Source of the DNA: Tetrahymena thermophila SB210
Taxonomy: Eukaryota; Ciliophora; Oligohymenophorea; Hymenostomatida; Tetrahymenidae
DNA length: 64,000 nucleotides
Direction of reading: 5' to 3'
NCBI RefSeq assembly: GCF_000189635.1
Contig: NW_002476301.1
Coordinates: 62,001 to 126,000 of the forward strand
In this document: one piece after another, positions 14,101-26,274 of the stretch
Layout of the letters: each line of letters begins with the position of its first letter
Position numbering within the stretch: the first letter of the stretch is position 1
Made by a program: the position numbers and the translations under genes
The notes under the pieces: generated by a model
The model's input: only the letters and a program-made list of their open reading frames with translations
Told to the model about the DNA's origin: nothing
The model's database searches: none

Positions 14101-14573
14101 AATAGGGCATATTGCTTTGCTAAACTTAAAATTTATAAAGAAGCAGTTGGTGATTATACAAGGGCATTAGCACTTGAACCTAAAAACATTCACGCTCTTC
14201 ATAATAGAGGTATATGTTATGAAAGAATGGGGCTTTACAGAAATGTAATTCATTTAACAATTTAATAATAAAAATATTTTAAAATTATTTCATTTTTATA
14301 CGAAAGGCCATTGAAGATTTTACTTCTGTTATTTCTCATAATAAAGACAATGCCAATGCTTATTTCAATAGAGGCTGCTGTTATGATTCGTAAATTCTTA
14401 TTTTTTTATCTAAAAAATAATAAATTTAATATATTTTATTTAGAATTGGTGAGTTAGACCTTGCAATAGCTGATTACTCCACAGCATTAGAAATAGATTC
14501 TAAAAGCTCACATAATAATTAAAATCAAAAGAATTAACTTAATTCAACTGAAAAATATTTAAATAATTAATGA
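11170..14573 (+). CDS. Tetratricopeptide-repeat (TPR) protein, 926 aa, 8 exons
   Basis: Exons 11170-11221, 11353-11853, 12016-13066, 13164-13811, 13874-13951, 14007-14244, 14307-14389 and 14444-14573 join in phase. Residues from about 150 form two to three TPR units (for example KALYIRASSYMKKGLFEQAI). Next comes a Ser/Gln/Asn-rich linker of about 250 residues. A long run of at least ten further TPRs then extends almost to the C-terminus, with the usual Tyr/Asn-Arg-Gly/Ala-Asp-Tyr spacing (AYYNRGISLDRKNLFDDAIS). TPR arrays form superhelical scaffolds for protein partners; the partner here is unknown. There is no signal or membrane segment, so it is probably cytosolic or ciliary. Several introns fall at similar points inside TPR units, as expected if repeats were duplicated with their introns. 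Confidence 0.9.
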
Positions 14574-15078
14574 GATTAAATTATCTAACTCATAATTTAA
14601 CCTCTCTTTACCTTTGAGTAAAGGAAATAGTAATTATATTTATAAAAAACCGATAAAAAAATATTATATAAGCAACTGACCTTTGAATTAATAATATAAA
14701 AATGCTTAGCCTTTAAGTAAATATTAACAAACATGCATTTCAAACTATCTACGCATTAATTAAAAATAACTGTAAATATAGCAAAAAATAACCCATTTTT
14801 ATATACATACACTTACAAAAATACATATTGCTGAATTATATCTTTTAAATCTGATTGATAAATCTTAATTTTTAATTAATTGAAATATTTTTGCTTTTTT
14901 GAAAAAAAATCTTTCACAAAAATAATAATTTCATTTAAAAATTATAAATTTATGTAATGTTTTTATTCAATAAAATATTGACATACATTAATTTTTAAGT
15001 TGATTTATTTTAATTGATTTGTAGCTTATAAAAAATATTTAATAAAAAATTACATATATAAATCAAAAAGTAATTAAA
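14574..15078. other. Intergenic
   Basis: Very AT-rich spacer between two plus-strand genes; presumably the terminator of the TPR gene and promoter of the next. Nothing else seen. Confidence 0.6.
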
Positions 15079-15762
15079 ATGTTCAAAATTAATCCAAAGC
15101 AAATTATTTTAAAGTAGCCCTCTAAGTATGACATTCCTGGTTTTACAAATCCAGAGAGAAGAAAAGAAATATTATAGAATACATTATATTTGTAGCCAAA
15201 ATTTTGCGTAAAAGGAGGTACTTCTAAAAATAACCCTTATAAGCACACTTATGATGTCATTTTAGCTGAAAGAAGAGAGTTGCACGAATATTACAAAAAT
15301 AGTATTTTATGGAGTCCAAAATATACTCCTTGGCATTTCAAAAACTATTTCTTATATCCAGCTCTTTGCGTAGCATTTTTAATGTTCTACATAAGATATA
15401 TTGCAACTCCTAAGAAAATGATGAGGCTTAGGAAGAAAGGATATGATTTCCCAACTCTTGAAGCTAAAGGGTGGCTTGAAGGATGGATTGAAGATGAAGA
15501 AGATGAAGATTATGATGAATTCGCTGAAGCTAAATAAGACTTATAAGGTTATAAAGATTGGACTATTAAGGATTTAGAGAACTTTGATAGAAAATAGGAA
15601 AAACTCAACTAACCATTTGAGATAAAGCCAAATGCAAATGGATAATAGGGAGGCAACAATAGGCTATTAAATACTAAGATTAAAAATATGAGAAATAAAA
15701 TGTAAGATTAATTAGATTAGGCTATATAAACTAGATAGGAACTCGGTTTAAATAAAAATTGA
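15079..15762 (+). CDS. Single-span membrane protein, 227 aa, unknown
   Basis: A continuous frame from ATG at 15079 to TGA at 15760-15762. The N-terminal 95 residues are soluble and basic, with a conserved-looking segment (SILWSPKYTPWHFKNYF). One hydrophobic span (LYPALCVAFLMFYIRYIA) lies near residues 92-110 and is followed at once by basic residues (KKMMRLRKK). Then come a Trp-rich segment, an acidic run (EDEEDEDYDEF) and a Gln/Lys-rich helical tail. The layout resembles small accessory subunits of ciliate mitochondrial complexes, but I do not recognise a family, so this is only a guess. There is no cleavable signal peptide. Base composition is richer in GC than its flanks, supporting a real, well-expressed gene. 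Confidence 0.85.
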
Positions 15763-16347
15763 TGATGGCAAGATAATTTAAAATGGTAAATTCGCTGCTT
15801 GCTTGCTGCAAGCTGCTACTTATTTATATTTCTAAAAAGAAAAATAATCTAAAGATTAAATTTAAAGAATGCAAAGTTAGTTAAAACAAAAACTTCTAGC
15901 AATTTTTTTCAAGAAGATTCTTTCTTCCAAATTATATATATTTATTTTTTAATTGTATTCATGTAATATTTTATAAGTAAAATTAAATGATATTTTATTA
16001 AAATGAATATCTTTCATTTGCATAATCTAAACAAAGTTTTAAATACATTATTCGAGTTTTGTTAATATAGTTTAAAGGGTTTATTATAAAAATACTATGT
16101 GAGTCTTATATTTTATAAAAAAGATCTTTACTGCTTGTAGTAAGTGTTTTGCTAAATTATAACGTTAACTTGTTAAAATTTCAACATCAAATATTAATTA
16201 ATAATTTTTATCGTATTTTGGAATATTCCTACTTTTTATAATTTACAAAATAAATAAATAGAATCAACTTAAATCATTAAAAGATCTATAATAGTAAAAA
16301 AAATTACTAAATGACATTATTTGCTTTTAACTTTTGTTATTTGTAGT
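15763..16347. other. Intergenic
   Basis: AT-rich spacer. A short imperfect palindrome (GCTTGCTGCAAGC) lies near 15800; nothing supports a function for it. No gene seen. Confidence 0.5.
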
Positions 16348-16791
16348 ATGAATAGAATCTTCGGCATAGGAACTGATATAGTAAGCAATTAAAGAATGAT
16401 GAAAATACTTTAAGGTACAACGAGAGATAGATTTTTAAATAAAGTCCTAAATAAAATTGAGATCGAGGAGTTTAACTAAAAATCTACAGAAGAGTAATAG
16501 TCTTAGTATTTGGCTTCTAGGTACTTTGTTTAATTATCTGAAGAAAAATTGAAATTTATCTGATTTATTAGGTGGGCATTTAAAGAAGCTATTGTAAAAG
16601 CCTCTGGTAGAAGAGAGCTTATATTCCCTTAAATGTATCTAACTAAATCAGTTGACTGTCCAAAGCCAAAACTAAAGATAGAAGAAACTAGTAAACAAAT
16701 TTTAGAAGAGCAATTATAAATCAAAGATATTCATGTATCTATATCTCATGAGAATGAATTTTCAGTAGCTTTTGTTATCTTGACAATATGA
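16348..16791 (+). CDS. acpS: Holo-[acyl-carrier-protein] synthase (AcpS family), 130 aa
   Basis: Exons 16348-16520 and 16572-16791, with a 51-nt intron, give 130 residues, the usual length for bacterial-type AcpS. The enzyme moves 4'-phosphopantetheine from CoA to a serine of acyl-carrier protein. Family signatures are clear: GIGTDIV at 6-12 with the Mg-binding Asp, YLASRWAFKEAIVKA at 54-68 with the catalytic Glu in WAFKEA, and HVSISHENEFSVAFVI near the C-terminus. The intron falls exactly between Arg and Trp of that second motif. The protein starts directly on the catalytic core, with no N-terminal targeting extension, so cytosolic action or an internal mitochondrial signal must be considered. 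The partner ACP (fatty-acid synthase or mitochondrial) cannot be told from here. Confidence 0.9.
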
Positions 16792-17508
16792 ATAATAAAA
16801 TAACTTTAATGCTTTATCATTAAAAATACTCAGTTTATCAATTGATTTGTTAATATTTTACATCAGACAAAATATAGCAACCAAAATTTTAGCAAATATT
16901 TTATAATTTATGTGTTTGTTAATTTTTTATGAAGTAAATTAGATTATTTAATGCTATGCTAATATTTTATTTCTTAACTTATTCTTAAAAATAAATAGTA
17001 TTTAAAACATCTTAAGTTTTATTCACAATTAATTAGTTCATTTTACTAAATTGTAGAATATAATTTTCATTAAAATAATTTAATTTGTATTTTTTTTAAG
17101 GTTTTTTAAAACTGATTGAAATCAACTTTTATAATAATCAGCAAAAAGTATTTTTTAGTTAATTTAAATTTCTTATTGAATATGTTGAAAAAATACTCAA
17201 TATCTCAACAAAAAAAAAGTTTGTAAAATGACTATTTTTATTTTTTTGGAATACTTAAAAAATATATAAATAGTTAAATAAATGGTAAAGATTATTACGA
17301 AACAGAATATTATTCTGTTGGTTGTAAAGTAAATATCATTTAAAAAGTTCAAATTTTTTTTCTTTTTATAAATTAATTTACATTTTCACAAAATCCAACT
17401 AAGCTGATTGATAATCCAATAATTTCTTTATTAATTTATATTTTTTGTCAAATAATATCTATTTAATTATAATAGTAAGAAGATTCAAAATATAGAGAGT
17501 TAGGGACT
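16792..17508. other. Intergenic
   Basis: AT-rich spacer between two plus-strand genes. The frame of the next gene is open back to about 17446, so its true start could lie slightly upstream of 17509. No other gene seen. Confidence 0.5.
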
Positions 17509-20500
17509 ATGTAAAGTACAAAGGAAATAGAAAATATAAATAAGATATTAATTGCTAATAATGCTCTTGTAAAAAATAAAATAGGCAAGCTATTATTTAA
17601 ATATTTTACTGCAAATTTTTTTAAAGCATTTTATGGATACAGCTAACTTAACTTTTTATAAAATTGGTTATGCTAATCATATTTTTAACTAATATTAGAT
17701 TCATAGCGATAAAGCTACGCTAATTTGACAAATGAATCAGTTACAGATGGAGAAGATAATTCAAGTCGTAAGTTATAGTATTTGTAGAAACAATGATTCT
17801 ATCTTTTTTTTCAAAATTAAATGCTTAGATAACTTTTATAAGATAAATAATTACTCTTCCTCTTTTGATACCAAAATTAAAGGACCTTCTTCTGTATCGT
17901 GTATTATTTTATTGACAAATACAAATTTTATGAGCTTTTAGTGTGCTAAAATTGAATAATTTTTTTCAAAATAAAAGCTGTAACTAGAGATAGATTTATG
18001 GATTTTGAAGAGATGTCCGTTGGTGATGCCATGCCTAGTGGAAAAAGAGAAGGATAACAATCAAGCTTTCATCAAACATATCAATTCATTTTGGGTACAC
18101 CTAAATATAGGAATAACAGCTGCGCTAATAATAGCAATAATGGTGGATCGAAGGTATCATTAATATCTTCGAAAAAAAGTGAAGTATCTGGATCTGATGA
18201 AGATAATGCTAAGATATTTATGTAACAGCTTAGGATTTTGCAGAATAAAGTCAATTAGCAGGTATTTATTTTATATTAAGGGTTAATTTTTTTATAATTT
18301 GAATTATTTTTAAAATTATAACAGGAAAATTAAATGAAAAATATGGATTAAAAGTGTGAAGAAGTTAAGAAGGAAAACAATGAGCTCAAAAAGAATTTAG
18401 ATAAAATAACTAAAGAAAATGAAGACAAGAAATTAGCTGAAAAGGATTAAGAAATACAAAGGCTCCAAATAAAAAATACCTAACTGCAGGAACAAGTACT
18501 TATTTCTTTTATATAACAAAATAAAAATCTATTTTTAACTTATTTCTATTATCAAAATAGTTTGAAAAAATGAAAGAAAATTATGAAAATAGAATTTCAG
18601 ACTATTAAAATTTAATTGATGATCTTAATCAATAGCTACTTGATAAAGGTATTTTTATTTTATATAAACCTTAGCTTATTTATTAGTTGTCTTTAGAAAA
18701 TTAGGTTGAAGAAACTAAGAGATAATTATCAAATGTGTAAAAGAAAATGAGCTAATAGTAAGAACAGAATTAGCAATTATTAGAAAAAGTTAAAAATTTA
18801 GAAGATTTAATAGAAAAATAAGTGGATATAAATAACGATGAAGTATAAAAAAACAACAATATTCACAAGTTATCTTAATAAAGCTCTATGAATTACCCAT
18901 CTTTTGAAAAACAAGATTTTAACCATAGTTAAGGGAAAAGTGCATCTTCTATTTATTCTTCAATTTTACCAAATAAAAGATAAACAAACGTTTAATTACC
19001 CTAATAAATGGTTTAGACCTATGATAAGAATATATTATCTATGGGATAAAGTAATAAGAGTAGTTAAAATAACTCGAAATTAGAAGATTAATAATTAGCT
19101 TTCTAACAATAAATATAAGTTAATCAATAGTTTTTATAGAATTAAGTTAATATACAATAATAAATTATGCAACAATAACAACTGTAATCTTAACAATCTA
19201 AACAAGAAGAAGAGATGTAAGCTTTACAGTAAAATTATAAATTAGTTCATAATAAACCTTTAGAGGAGGATGATTTAAAAATTAAAAAAGAAAGAAGCAG
19301 ATCATAGTAATCTAGCAGGTGTAGAAGTCCCTGGGGAGATACAATGAAGTTTGAAATATTAAGTAATAATAACTTTTCTGAATTTAATTAAACTAAAAAT
19401 GATTTAGATCTAGATGATGAAATCGTAGGAGACTAAAAAAGTAAATTTAATCCATCGTCTACAATAAAATCAATAAGCTAAATTACAAATAGTGTTTCAA
19501 AAAATTACCATAATACATCCTTAAGGTAGGAGGAAACTGATAATTTTTAAAATAATTCAAATAATAAGTTACTGCAATAATTGACAAATTAAAATAACTC
19601 AGGATGCTTGAATATTAGTAAATTTAGAAAAAACAGCAGAAACAGTAAATAAATAGCTGTGATGCTAATCAATCAATAATCTGATCAAATACCATAAATG
19701 TAAAAACAATAATAATTTTAATAAGAATAGTCTCTTTTAAATTAGAAATTGATTTATAATCCAAGATTAAACTAGACTATAGATTAAGTTAGATGTAGAA
19801 GTGAATAGAGAAATATTATCTCTCCCGTTAATACTATTTAAACTATCCATAATCACAGTAATAATGACAGTATAATATCTCCAATATCTGGTAAAATGAC
19901 CAACAAAAGTTCAAAAAGAGGAGGAAGTAACATCACTGTTGACTTACGTTTAACTCTAAATAACTAAAATTAAGCATCATAAACTTTAGATAATTCGTTT
20001 GCAAATCAAACAAATTAGAATAATTCTTTTATCTAGCCTAATGGCTAAATCTTATAAGTAAATTCTAATAACTATGTGCCCTAAGCTAATAATAATAATA
20101 ATAACAATTCATATTCCAACTAACTAAACTAAGCAATTAATCTTCCCATCAACTCTTATTAGATAAATCCTACAAATAACTTTAAAAATTAACTTAATAA
20201 TAAGCCACCTTCTCGAAGCAAATCAAGGTAAGAAGATATAAACTAGAATATTTTATACCAATCATCTGCCCTCTAGTGTTAGCCACCAGCATTTCCTAAT
20301 AATATTAGTAATATAGCTGTTTCTAAAAATGATAATTTACATCATAAAAATATCTAAAAAAAAGATTAATAAAATAGTAGCAGCCTAAGTTAACAGTAAA
20401 ATAAAGGAAAAGGGTATAGAATTAAGAATGATTCTCCCTCTCCACTTTCTTAGAAAAAGAGTGATTTTAGATCAATTGATAATGAAATGTAGCATAGTCT

Positions 20501-21779
20501 ATCTGCTTCACGCAAGAATGTGGTAAGCTAATAAAGTAACTATTTATAACAAAAAAGCCCCTTAAACAGTACTTTATAAGCTCCAAGTAGATCGCCTCAA
20601 AGCTCTCATACTTAAAGCAATTCATAAAAGAGATAATCTTCTTTGAATAAGAATTAAAAGCTAAATTTAACTTTAAATAGTAATTATCTAAGTAGTAACA
20701 GCTAAACTCCCAATAATGCAAATACTAATAGCAATAGTACAAAATCTAAAAAGGGTTCATTAAAAAATAAAATATAAAAATACTAAAGTTTAAATGCTGA
20801 TGACTACAATTATACTGATACACTAGTAAATAACAAGCCAAAATTCTAAACTATTACTCCTTCCAGTCAGAGTAGCAACGCTTGTTCTACAGCCCATACA
20901 AATTCTAGCAATAATATGCAATATTAAGCAATATTTCTATAAAATCAGCTCCAATATCAATAAAACTATTTCAACTCTATTGATGCAAAAGATTAGTAGC
21001 AGTAAATGATTTCAAATAAAAACAATTCAAAAAATCTTGATCAAAAAATGGTAAATTAAATATATTAGAATCAAAGAGCTCAAAATAATAGATCACCATT
21101 ATAAAAGAGAATAAAAAGCACAAATTCTCCATCGATATAATTTTATGATGGATCAAAATAAAATATCATGAATAAAACTATGAATTATGTTGATGTTACT
21201 AATTATCTTGAAAATCATGGCTTATAATAGAGTGTAATAGATGAAAATTCCTTAGCAGGTATTTGCAGTGCTAAAAATTCAACTAACACTACAAACAGCT
21301 TTAGTCAAAGTCGCCAAATGAATAACAATAATAATAATTTTATACCAGGAGGAAACATACTTAGATAATCAGCTTAGCTATAAAACTAATAAAATCTTGC
21401 TAATCTGAACAGTGCTCATTTAAGAAGTAGATCTGAGCAAGCATAATACAATCAAAAGAAGTAGTAATAAGTTATTTAATAGTAGATTAATGACTAATTA
21501 AATTTAAGTTGCAACAGTAGCAATAACAATAATAACAATAGAAAGAAGTAACTATCTCTTCTTTCTAACGAAGATTGTTAAAATAGAACACCAACTAGCT
21601 TGTATGATGGCTAAATGTCTAAAGCTTCAGGAGCAAGCACAAACAAAAATTAATTGGCTAAACAATAATATTAGCAAAATTTAAATATAAATTTAGGTTT
21701 AAGTAACTATGAGATTATAGAATAAACGATAGAATCATAAACTAGCTCAAGCATAAAATCGAGATAGAAAAATAAATGA
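17509..21779 (+). CDS. Large Gln/Asn/Ser-rich coiled-coil protein, about 1290 aa
   Basis: Proposed exons are 17509-17767, 17990-18261, 18325-18495, 18561-18648 and 18697-21779, which join in phase. The body from ATG 17998 (MDFEEMSVGDAMPSGKREGQ) is secure. The first exon is less certain: it ends in acidic, coding-like residues at a good GTAAGT donor, but starts in AT-rich sequence. Residues encoded at about 18200-18840 form a classical coiled coil (long Lys/Glu/Leu/Gln heptads). The last roughly 960 residues are extremely low in complexity, with runs of Asn and Gln interspersed with Ser/Pro patches such as RSPQSSHT. No enzymatic domain, signal or membrane segment is seen. A scaffold role, perhaps cytoskeletal, is a guess from shape. 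Its Gln/Asn richness is extreme even for this genome. Confidence 0.8.
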
Positions 21780-22174
21780 TGGGAGTTGTAAATAAATAAA
21801 ATAGACTTTGGAATGAATGAGAAAACAAAAGCACAAAAAAAATTTTCTAAATTTATAAATAAAATTGTAAATAGTTAAATAAAAAAATAGTTTTATAATA
21901 AAAATTAAATGATTTAAAAATAAATTAGTTATATTAATTAATTGTTTTCCTATAATTATTTCTTAGCTTTTTTTCAAAGATTAAAGTATTTAAATGTAAA
22001 TTAAATTGTTCATAATATAATGGACATACATTAAAGCTTAAACTACACTTATTTAATTATAAATTAATCATAGTATTCTTACAGAGTAGATTATTTTTAT
22101 CAACAAAATTTTTAATAATTTTTAAATATAATTGTATTATATTAATTTTTATCAATGTATGAGTTATTAATATC
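21780..22174. other. Short intergenic, convergent gene ends
   Basis: About 395 bases between the 3' ends of the coiled-coil gene (+) and the helicase gene (-). AT-rich; presumably holds both polyadenylation regions. No gene seen. Confidence 0.6.
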
Positions 22175-24057
22175 TCAATTATCATCATCACTTGACATTT
22201 CATCATCTGATCCTTTACTTCTTTTATAGTTTTTACTTAATGACCTTTTTCTACTGATTATTGGATCTATTCTTTAATGATTACATATTAATTTTTAAAC
22301 TTTTTCATATAAAAATTCATCGTTTTCTCTAACAAAAGATGTAACTACTCCATTTCTGCCCATTCTACAAGTTCTACCAACTCTATGCAAAAAGCTTACT
22401 GCATCTAAAGCAAAATCAAATTAAATGACATGATCTACATTTTAAAAGTCTAAACCTCTACTTGCTAAATCAGTTGAAACTAAAACTCTGACTTTTCCTT
22501 CATCAAAATTAGCTAAAGTATCTATTCTTTACTCAGTATTCAAATCTAATTTATTTAATTATTTTTAATATTTTTTCTATTATTTTTATAATTAATTACT
22601 AGCATGAAAAGAGAGAGCCTTTATATCATGATCCTGCAAGTGCTTAGCTATAGATTCGGAAGAGGCTTGTGATTATACAAAAACAATAATTCTTTAAGAA
22701 GTAGACTTCTTGATTTAATCTACTAGAATGTCTTAAATAGAAAAATTAGGGTTTGCATTCAAGTAATCATTTACTCTGATAACAACATGTTTCATTTTTT
22801 CACTAATTTTGTAGAAATTCTCACTCTCTATACAAATAGGTCTTTTAAAAACTTTGTCAATAAATTAGGTACCTTTCTCATTATTAATCCTTAAAGGAAA
22901 ACTTGCTCCTGTCAAAATAAACTATCTGTTTATATTTTGAGGATTATTATGTACATTACAAAATCTATTGAGAATAGATATGGTACTCCTAGCAATATTT
23001 GTATCACCTAGAAGCAAGTCAAATTCATCAATAACTATAAATCTGATAAAAAAAATTAAATATAAGAATAAGGTAAAGTTTTGAAATTTATTACTTTGGA
23101 TCTACTTAATATGGATTTGTTTGGTCTTTTAGCTTTAGCATTTAATCCAATTAACTAGGAGTAGAAACTAAAATATCTAATTAATCCCAATCTATGCCTC
23201 TAACTACACTTTCAAAGGCAAGATCATTTAATCTCAATGATGTTCTTGCATCCTTTGGCTGTTTATCATCACTCTGTTGTTTATTATTTTTATGAAATTA
23301 ATTTAATTTGAAAATTAAAATAATATTTTAAAATAAAACAAAATTCCAAAAAAAACTTCTAGAAATCTAGAAGTATATTTTTGTGTTAACATATCTAAAA
23401 ATAAGGAATAAGCTGTATTAAGCTCAAATGTGATTAAAATATTTTTCCGGGATTCATGTTTTATTCTTTAAGATTTTAAATTAAAAAATACTAAAATATG
23501 CACAATTGGGGCTATGTATCCTATTGATCCTGTTCTTGAGACATCAAGCTTATTTTTTTTATCAAGTCTTCTTATCATTGCATAAACTTATGCACCTAAT
23601 TCTTTGGTAGGAACAAGTATAATAGCGCCGCGAGGACTATTTTATCTATAAACTTCAGGAGCTAAATCCAATTTTTTACTTAAAATATGGTTCATAACAG
23701 GAAGTAGATAGCAGAGAGTTTTGCCACTTCCTGTTTCTGCAGTAACAACTGCATTTTCTCCATTTATCACATGTTCCAAACTCTATTGAATAAAAAAATA
23801 AATTAAATATATTTAGAGATGCAGTATGAAAATCATTAAGGTCATTTATATTAATTAAAAAAAACAGCTAAAAAAATCAACCAGACTTTAACTTGGATTG
23901 AAGTAGGCTCAGAAATTTTGTTCTCTTTTAAATTTGCAAACAAGTAGGGATTAAGATGCAAATTTTTGAAGAAATCAGATGAAAAATTATAAAACAATAT
24001 ATTTTTTGAGAGTCTAAGGTGGCTAAAAATATTTTTTGATAACTTAAATGGTCTCAT
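22175..24057 (-). CDS. DEAD-box-type RNA helicase, variant DEFD, probably mitochondrial
   Basis: Exons on the minus strand are 24057-23893, 23782-23504, 23273-23095, 23042-22600 and 22545-22175, giving 478 residues in phase. ATP-dependent RNA unwinding is indicated by the Q-motif region (ISEPTSIQ, 48-55), motif I AETGSGKT (70-77), PTKEL (Ia), TPSQL (Ib), motif II IDEFD (212-216), TGAS in place of SAT, motif V-like STDLASRG (379-386) and motif VI HRVGRTCRMGR (409-419). The two departures from DEAD-box consensus are DEFD for DEAD and TGAS for SAT. The N-terminus (MRPFKLSKNIFSHLRLSKN) is basic, free of acidic residues and Phe/Leu-rich, like a mitochondrial presequence, so a role like DDX28 or Mrh4 in mitoribosome assembly is plausible but inferred. 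The second donor (GTGCAT) is unusual and is the weakest junction. Confidence 0.88.
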
Positions 24058-24622
24058 TATTAAAATTTTAAACTTTAACTTTAATAAAATCTATTAAAAA
24101 TCTAATTCAATATATGCAGCTAAAAGGCTTAAACTTAATAAAGATTTGTTATTGATTTATTAGTTTTATTGTAATTCTGTTTATATAGATGTTTATTGAA
24201 ATATATAGATAAGCAGTCGATCAATCAATCAATCAATAAATCATATATCCTTTCCAAGATCTAAATATAATTAAAAAATAATTAAATATTTAGCAAAAAT
24301 GGAATGAATACATACATATTCATAAAAGATGATGTTCAAATAAATTATTTATTTATTTATATTTATTTTATCTCAAAATCTATATTCGTTAAAAAATGGT
24401 AGATAAATCCTATCATAAATAATTAGATTAGTAAATTGATTTTAAAAAGGAGAATATGAAGCAAAGCTTAAAGTGAAAAAACTAACTAGCCAAGCAAAGT
24501 ACATTAGAGCGAGCAATTAATTATTTATAAAAAATTAATATAAATCTTAGAGCAAAATTAATTTTGGCGAAAATTAATTATAAAAAATAAGCATTTATTA
24601 TTTAATAACACACTTTAGTAGA
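24058..24622. promoter_or_regulatory. Shared divergent promoter region
   Basis: About 565 bases between the start codons of the minus-strand helicase and the plus-strand RPA49 gene; both promoters must lie here. It contains a CAAT tetranucleotide tract at about 24213-24237 and TTTA repeats near 24345-24370. No defined binding site can be recognised. Confidence 0.45.
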
Positions 24623-25936
24623 ATGAGCTTAAAAGTAGAAGTCATTAAGAAGAAGGCTGATTAAAGAGGTCCATTCTTAGCCAACTTCGAATAGAATATT
24701 CCTCCATAAGAGGACTTCGAATAATCAATTAAGGTTAGAGTGCAAGAGAAAAATAAGAAGAAGACTGTTTTAAGAATGTCAAACGATATTTTAGAAATTT
24801 TTGGTAAAGGATAAAACTGCTCAGGTTAATACAATAGCAATTCTAATGAAACTATCATCAATGAAAACGAAGGAGCAAGTGAAAGCAATAATAATGCAAA
24901 TAAGTGTTCCTCTGCTTACTTAATTGGTATTAAAGACGATAAAACAAATACAATTAAATTGTTTTAAGTAGAACAATTATTTAAACTTTAGCAACATACT
25001 TTGAAAGAGTTAGAAAACTCCTAAAATATAGATTCTAATATTGCTAAAACTAAGACTACTCATATGGAATAAAAGTAAATGTTGGTCTAAGAATTCGGTA
25101 CTGTAAAATCTAGAAAGAAAGTTAAATAAATGCAAAACAACATAGTTCATGAATAAAATCTTTCCTAAAACTTAAAAGTGTCCATTTAAGATAAGGGTGA
25201 AGAACTTGAAGCAGATGCCATGAATCATACAATCCGTGAACGTGACTAAGAAATCGACAGCAAGCGTGAATTTTTGCCAGAATTCGATTTGGAAACAAAA
25301 AATCCAACTGAAATTTTCAGTTTAAATAGTATAATAACTCCAGAAGATTTGACAACTCTTTCTTTTGCTGCTGAGTATATTAAAAAGCGTGATTTAATAA
25401 AGAGCGAATGTAAAAATATGACCCATTTAGTTCGCAATCTGCTTTTCGATTTCTAAACTCACTTTGGTGGACGTAACAACCATTCTCTTATTGCTAAACA
25501 ATTAGTTTATCTTGATTATCTATTACGTGTTGCAAACAAAGTAAAGTTAAGCGGTAAAACATTAGATGAAGTTAGTAAAGAAACTAATATACCAGCAAAT
25601 CTTCTTAAAAATATACTCAAAAATTTCTACTAAGCCTTCTAGAGTGGTAGTGGTGTAATTTATCAACGCAGTTAAGCATTAAAGGATAAACTTATCTCAT
25701 ATATTATTGTTCTAGCTTTGATGGTATTTGACTACAAATTTGATGCTGCTCCTCTAGCTTCTTTACTTAAAATTGAACCAAAGAGGTTCCTCACATATGC
25801 TAAAGAAGCAGGTTGCTCAGTTAAAATCAAAGAAAACAAAGATTCTTCATCTAAAAACGCTCATTAAATTGAAATTGAGCTTAAAGCTCCTCTTAAGCTA
25901 ATTGAACCAAAAAAACCAACTAAAAAGAACAAATGA
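24623..25936 (+). CDS. RPA49: RNA polymerase I subunit RPA49 (A49/POLR1E), 437 aa
   Basis: Intronless frame from ATG 24623 to TGA 25934-25936; 437 residues, close to the usual RPA49 length. RPA49 forms a heterodimer on RNA polymerase I in the nucleolus and supports initiation and elongation on rDNA. The N-terminal part (1-125) fits the dimerisation domain (FLANFEQNIPPQEDFE, YLIGIKDDKTNTIKLFQVEQ). Residues about 155-168 carry the family hallmark FGT followed by a basic run (QEFGTVKSRKKVKQ). The C-terminal half (about 215-420) matches the tandem winged-helix region in length and helix pattern. Asn/Ser-rich inserts are typical of ciliates. The absence of introns and the higher GC suggest strong expression. 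The partner A34.5 is not in this window. Confidence 0.85.
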
Positions 25937-26274
25937 AAGATAAAAAAAGTAATTAAATAAGTAATACAATTTATTTATTTTAAATTTATAAATGCATTCC
26001 TCTTTTGTTTTGCTTTATATCGATATTTTTACTCAATTTGTATTTCAATTTTCTTTATTCATGCATGCGAGTTTTACAAAAAATTAATAATAATTAGCTA
26101 TAAAAAGATAATTTCTTATTTTATTAAATAAAATCTAGTCAAAGAGCTTTAAAAAGATTAATTTTAATTAAATGCAAAATAAATTTTATAAAATTAATAT
26201 AATTTTTAAAAAAAATATTTTTTGTGATTTAATTGAATTAGAATTGTTTGATAAAAATTTTTAATTAATAAAAA
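25937..26274. other. Intergenic
   Basis: AT-rich spacer after RPA49; no gene seen. Confidence 0.55.

Noticed and set aside
17732-17941. 69-codon ORF on the plus strand
   Set aside because: It overlaps the end of exon 1 and the first intron of the coiled-coil gene in another frame, and ends in AT-rich intron sequence.
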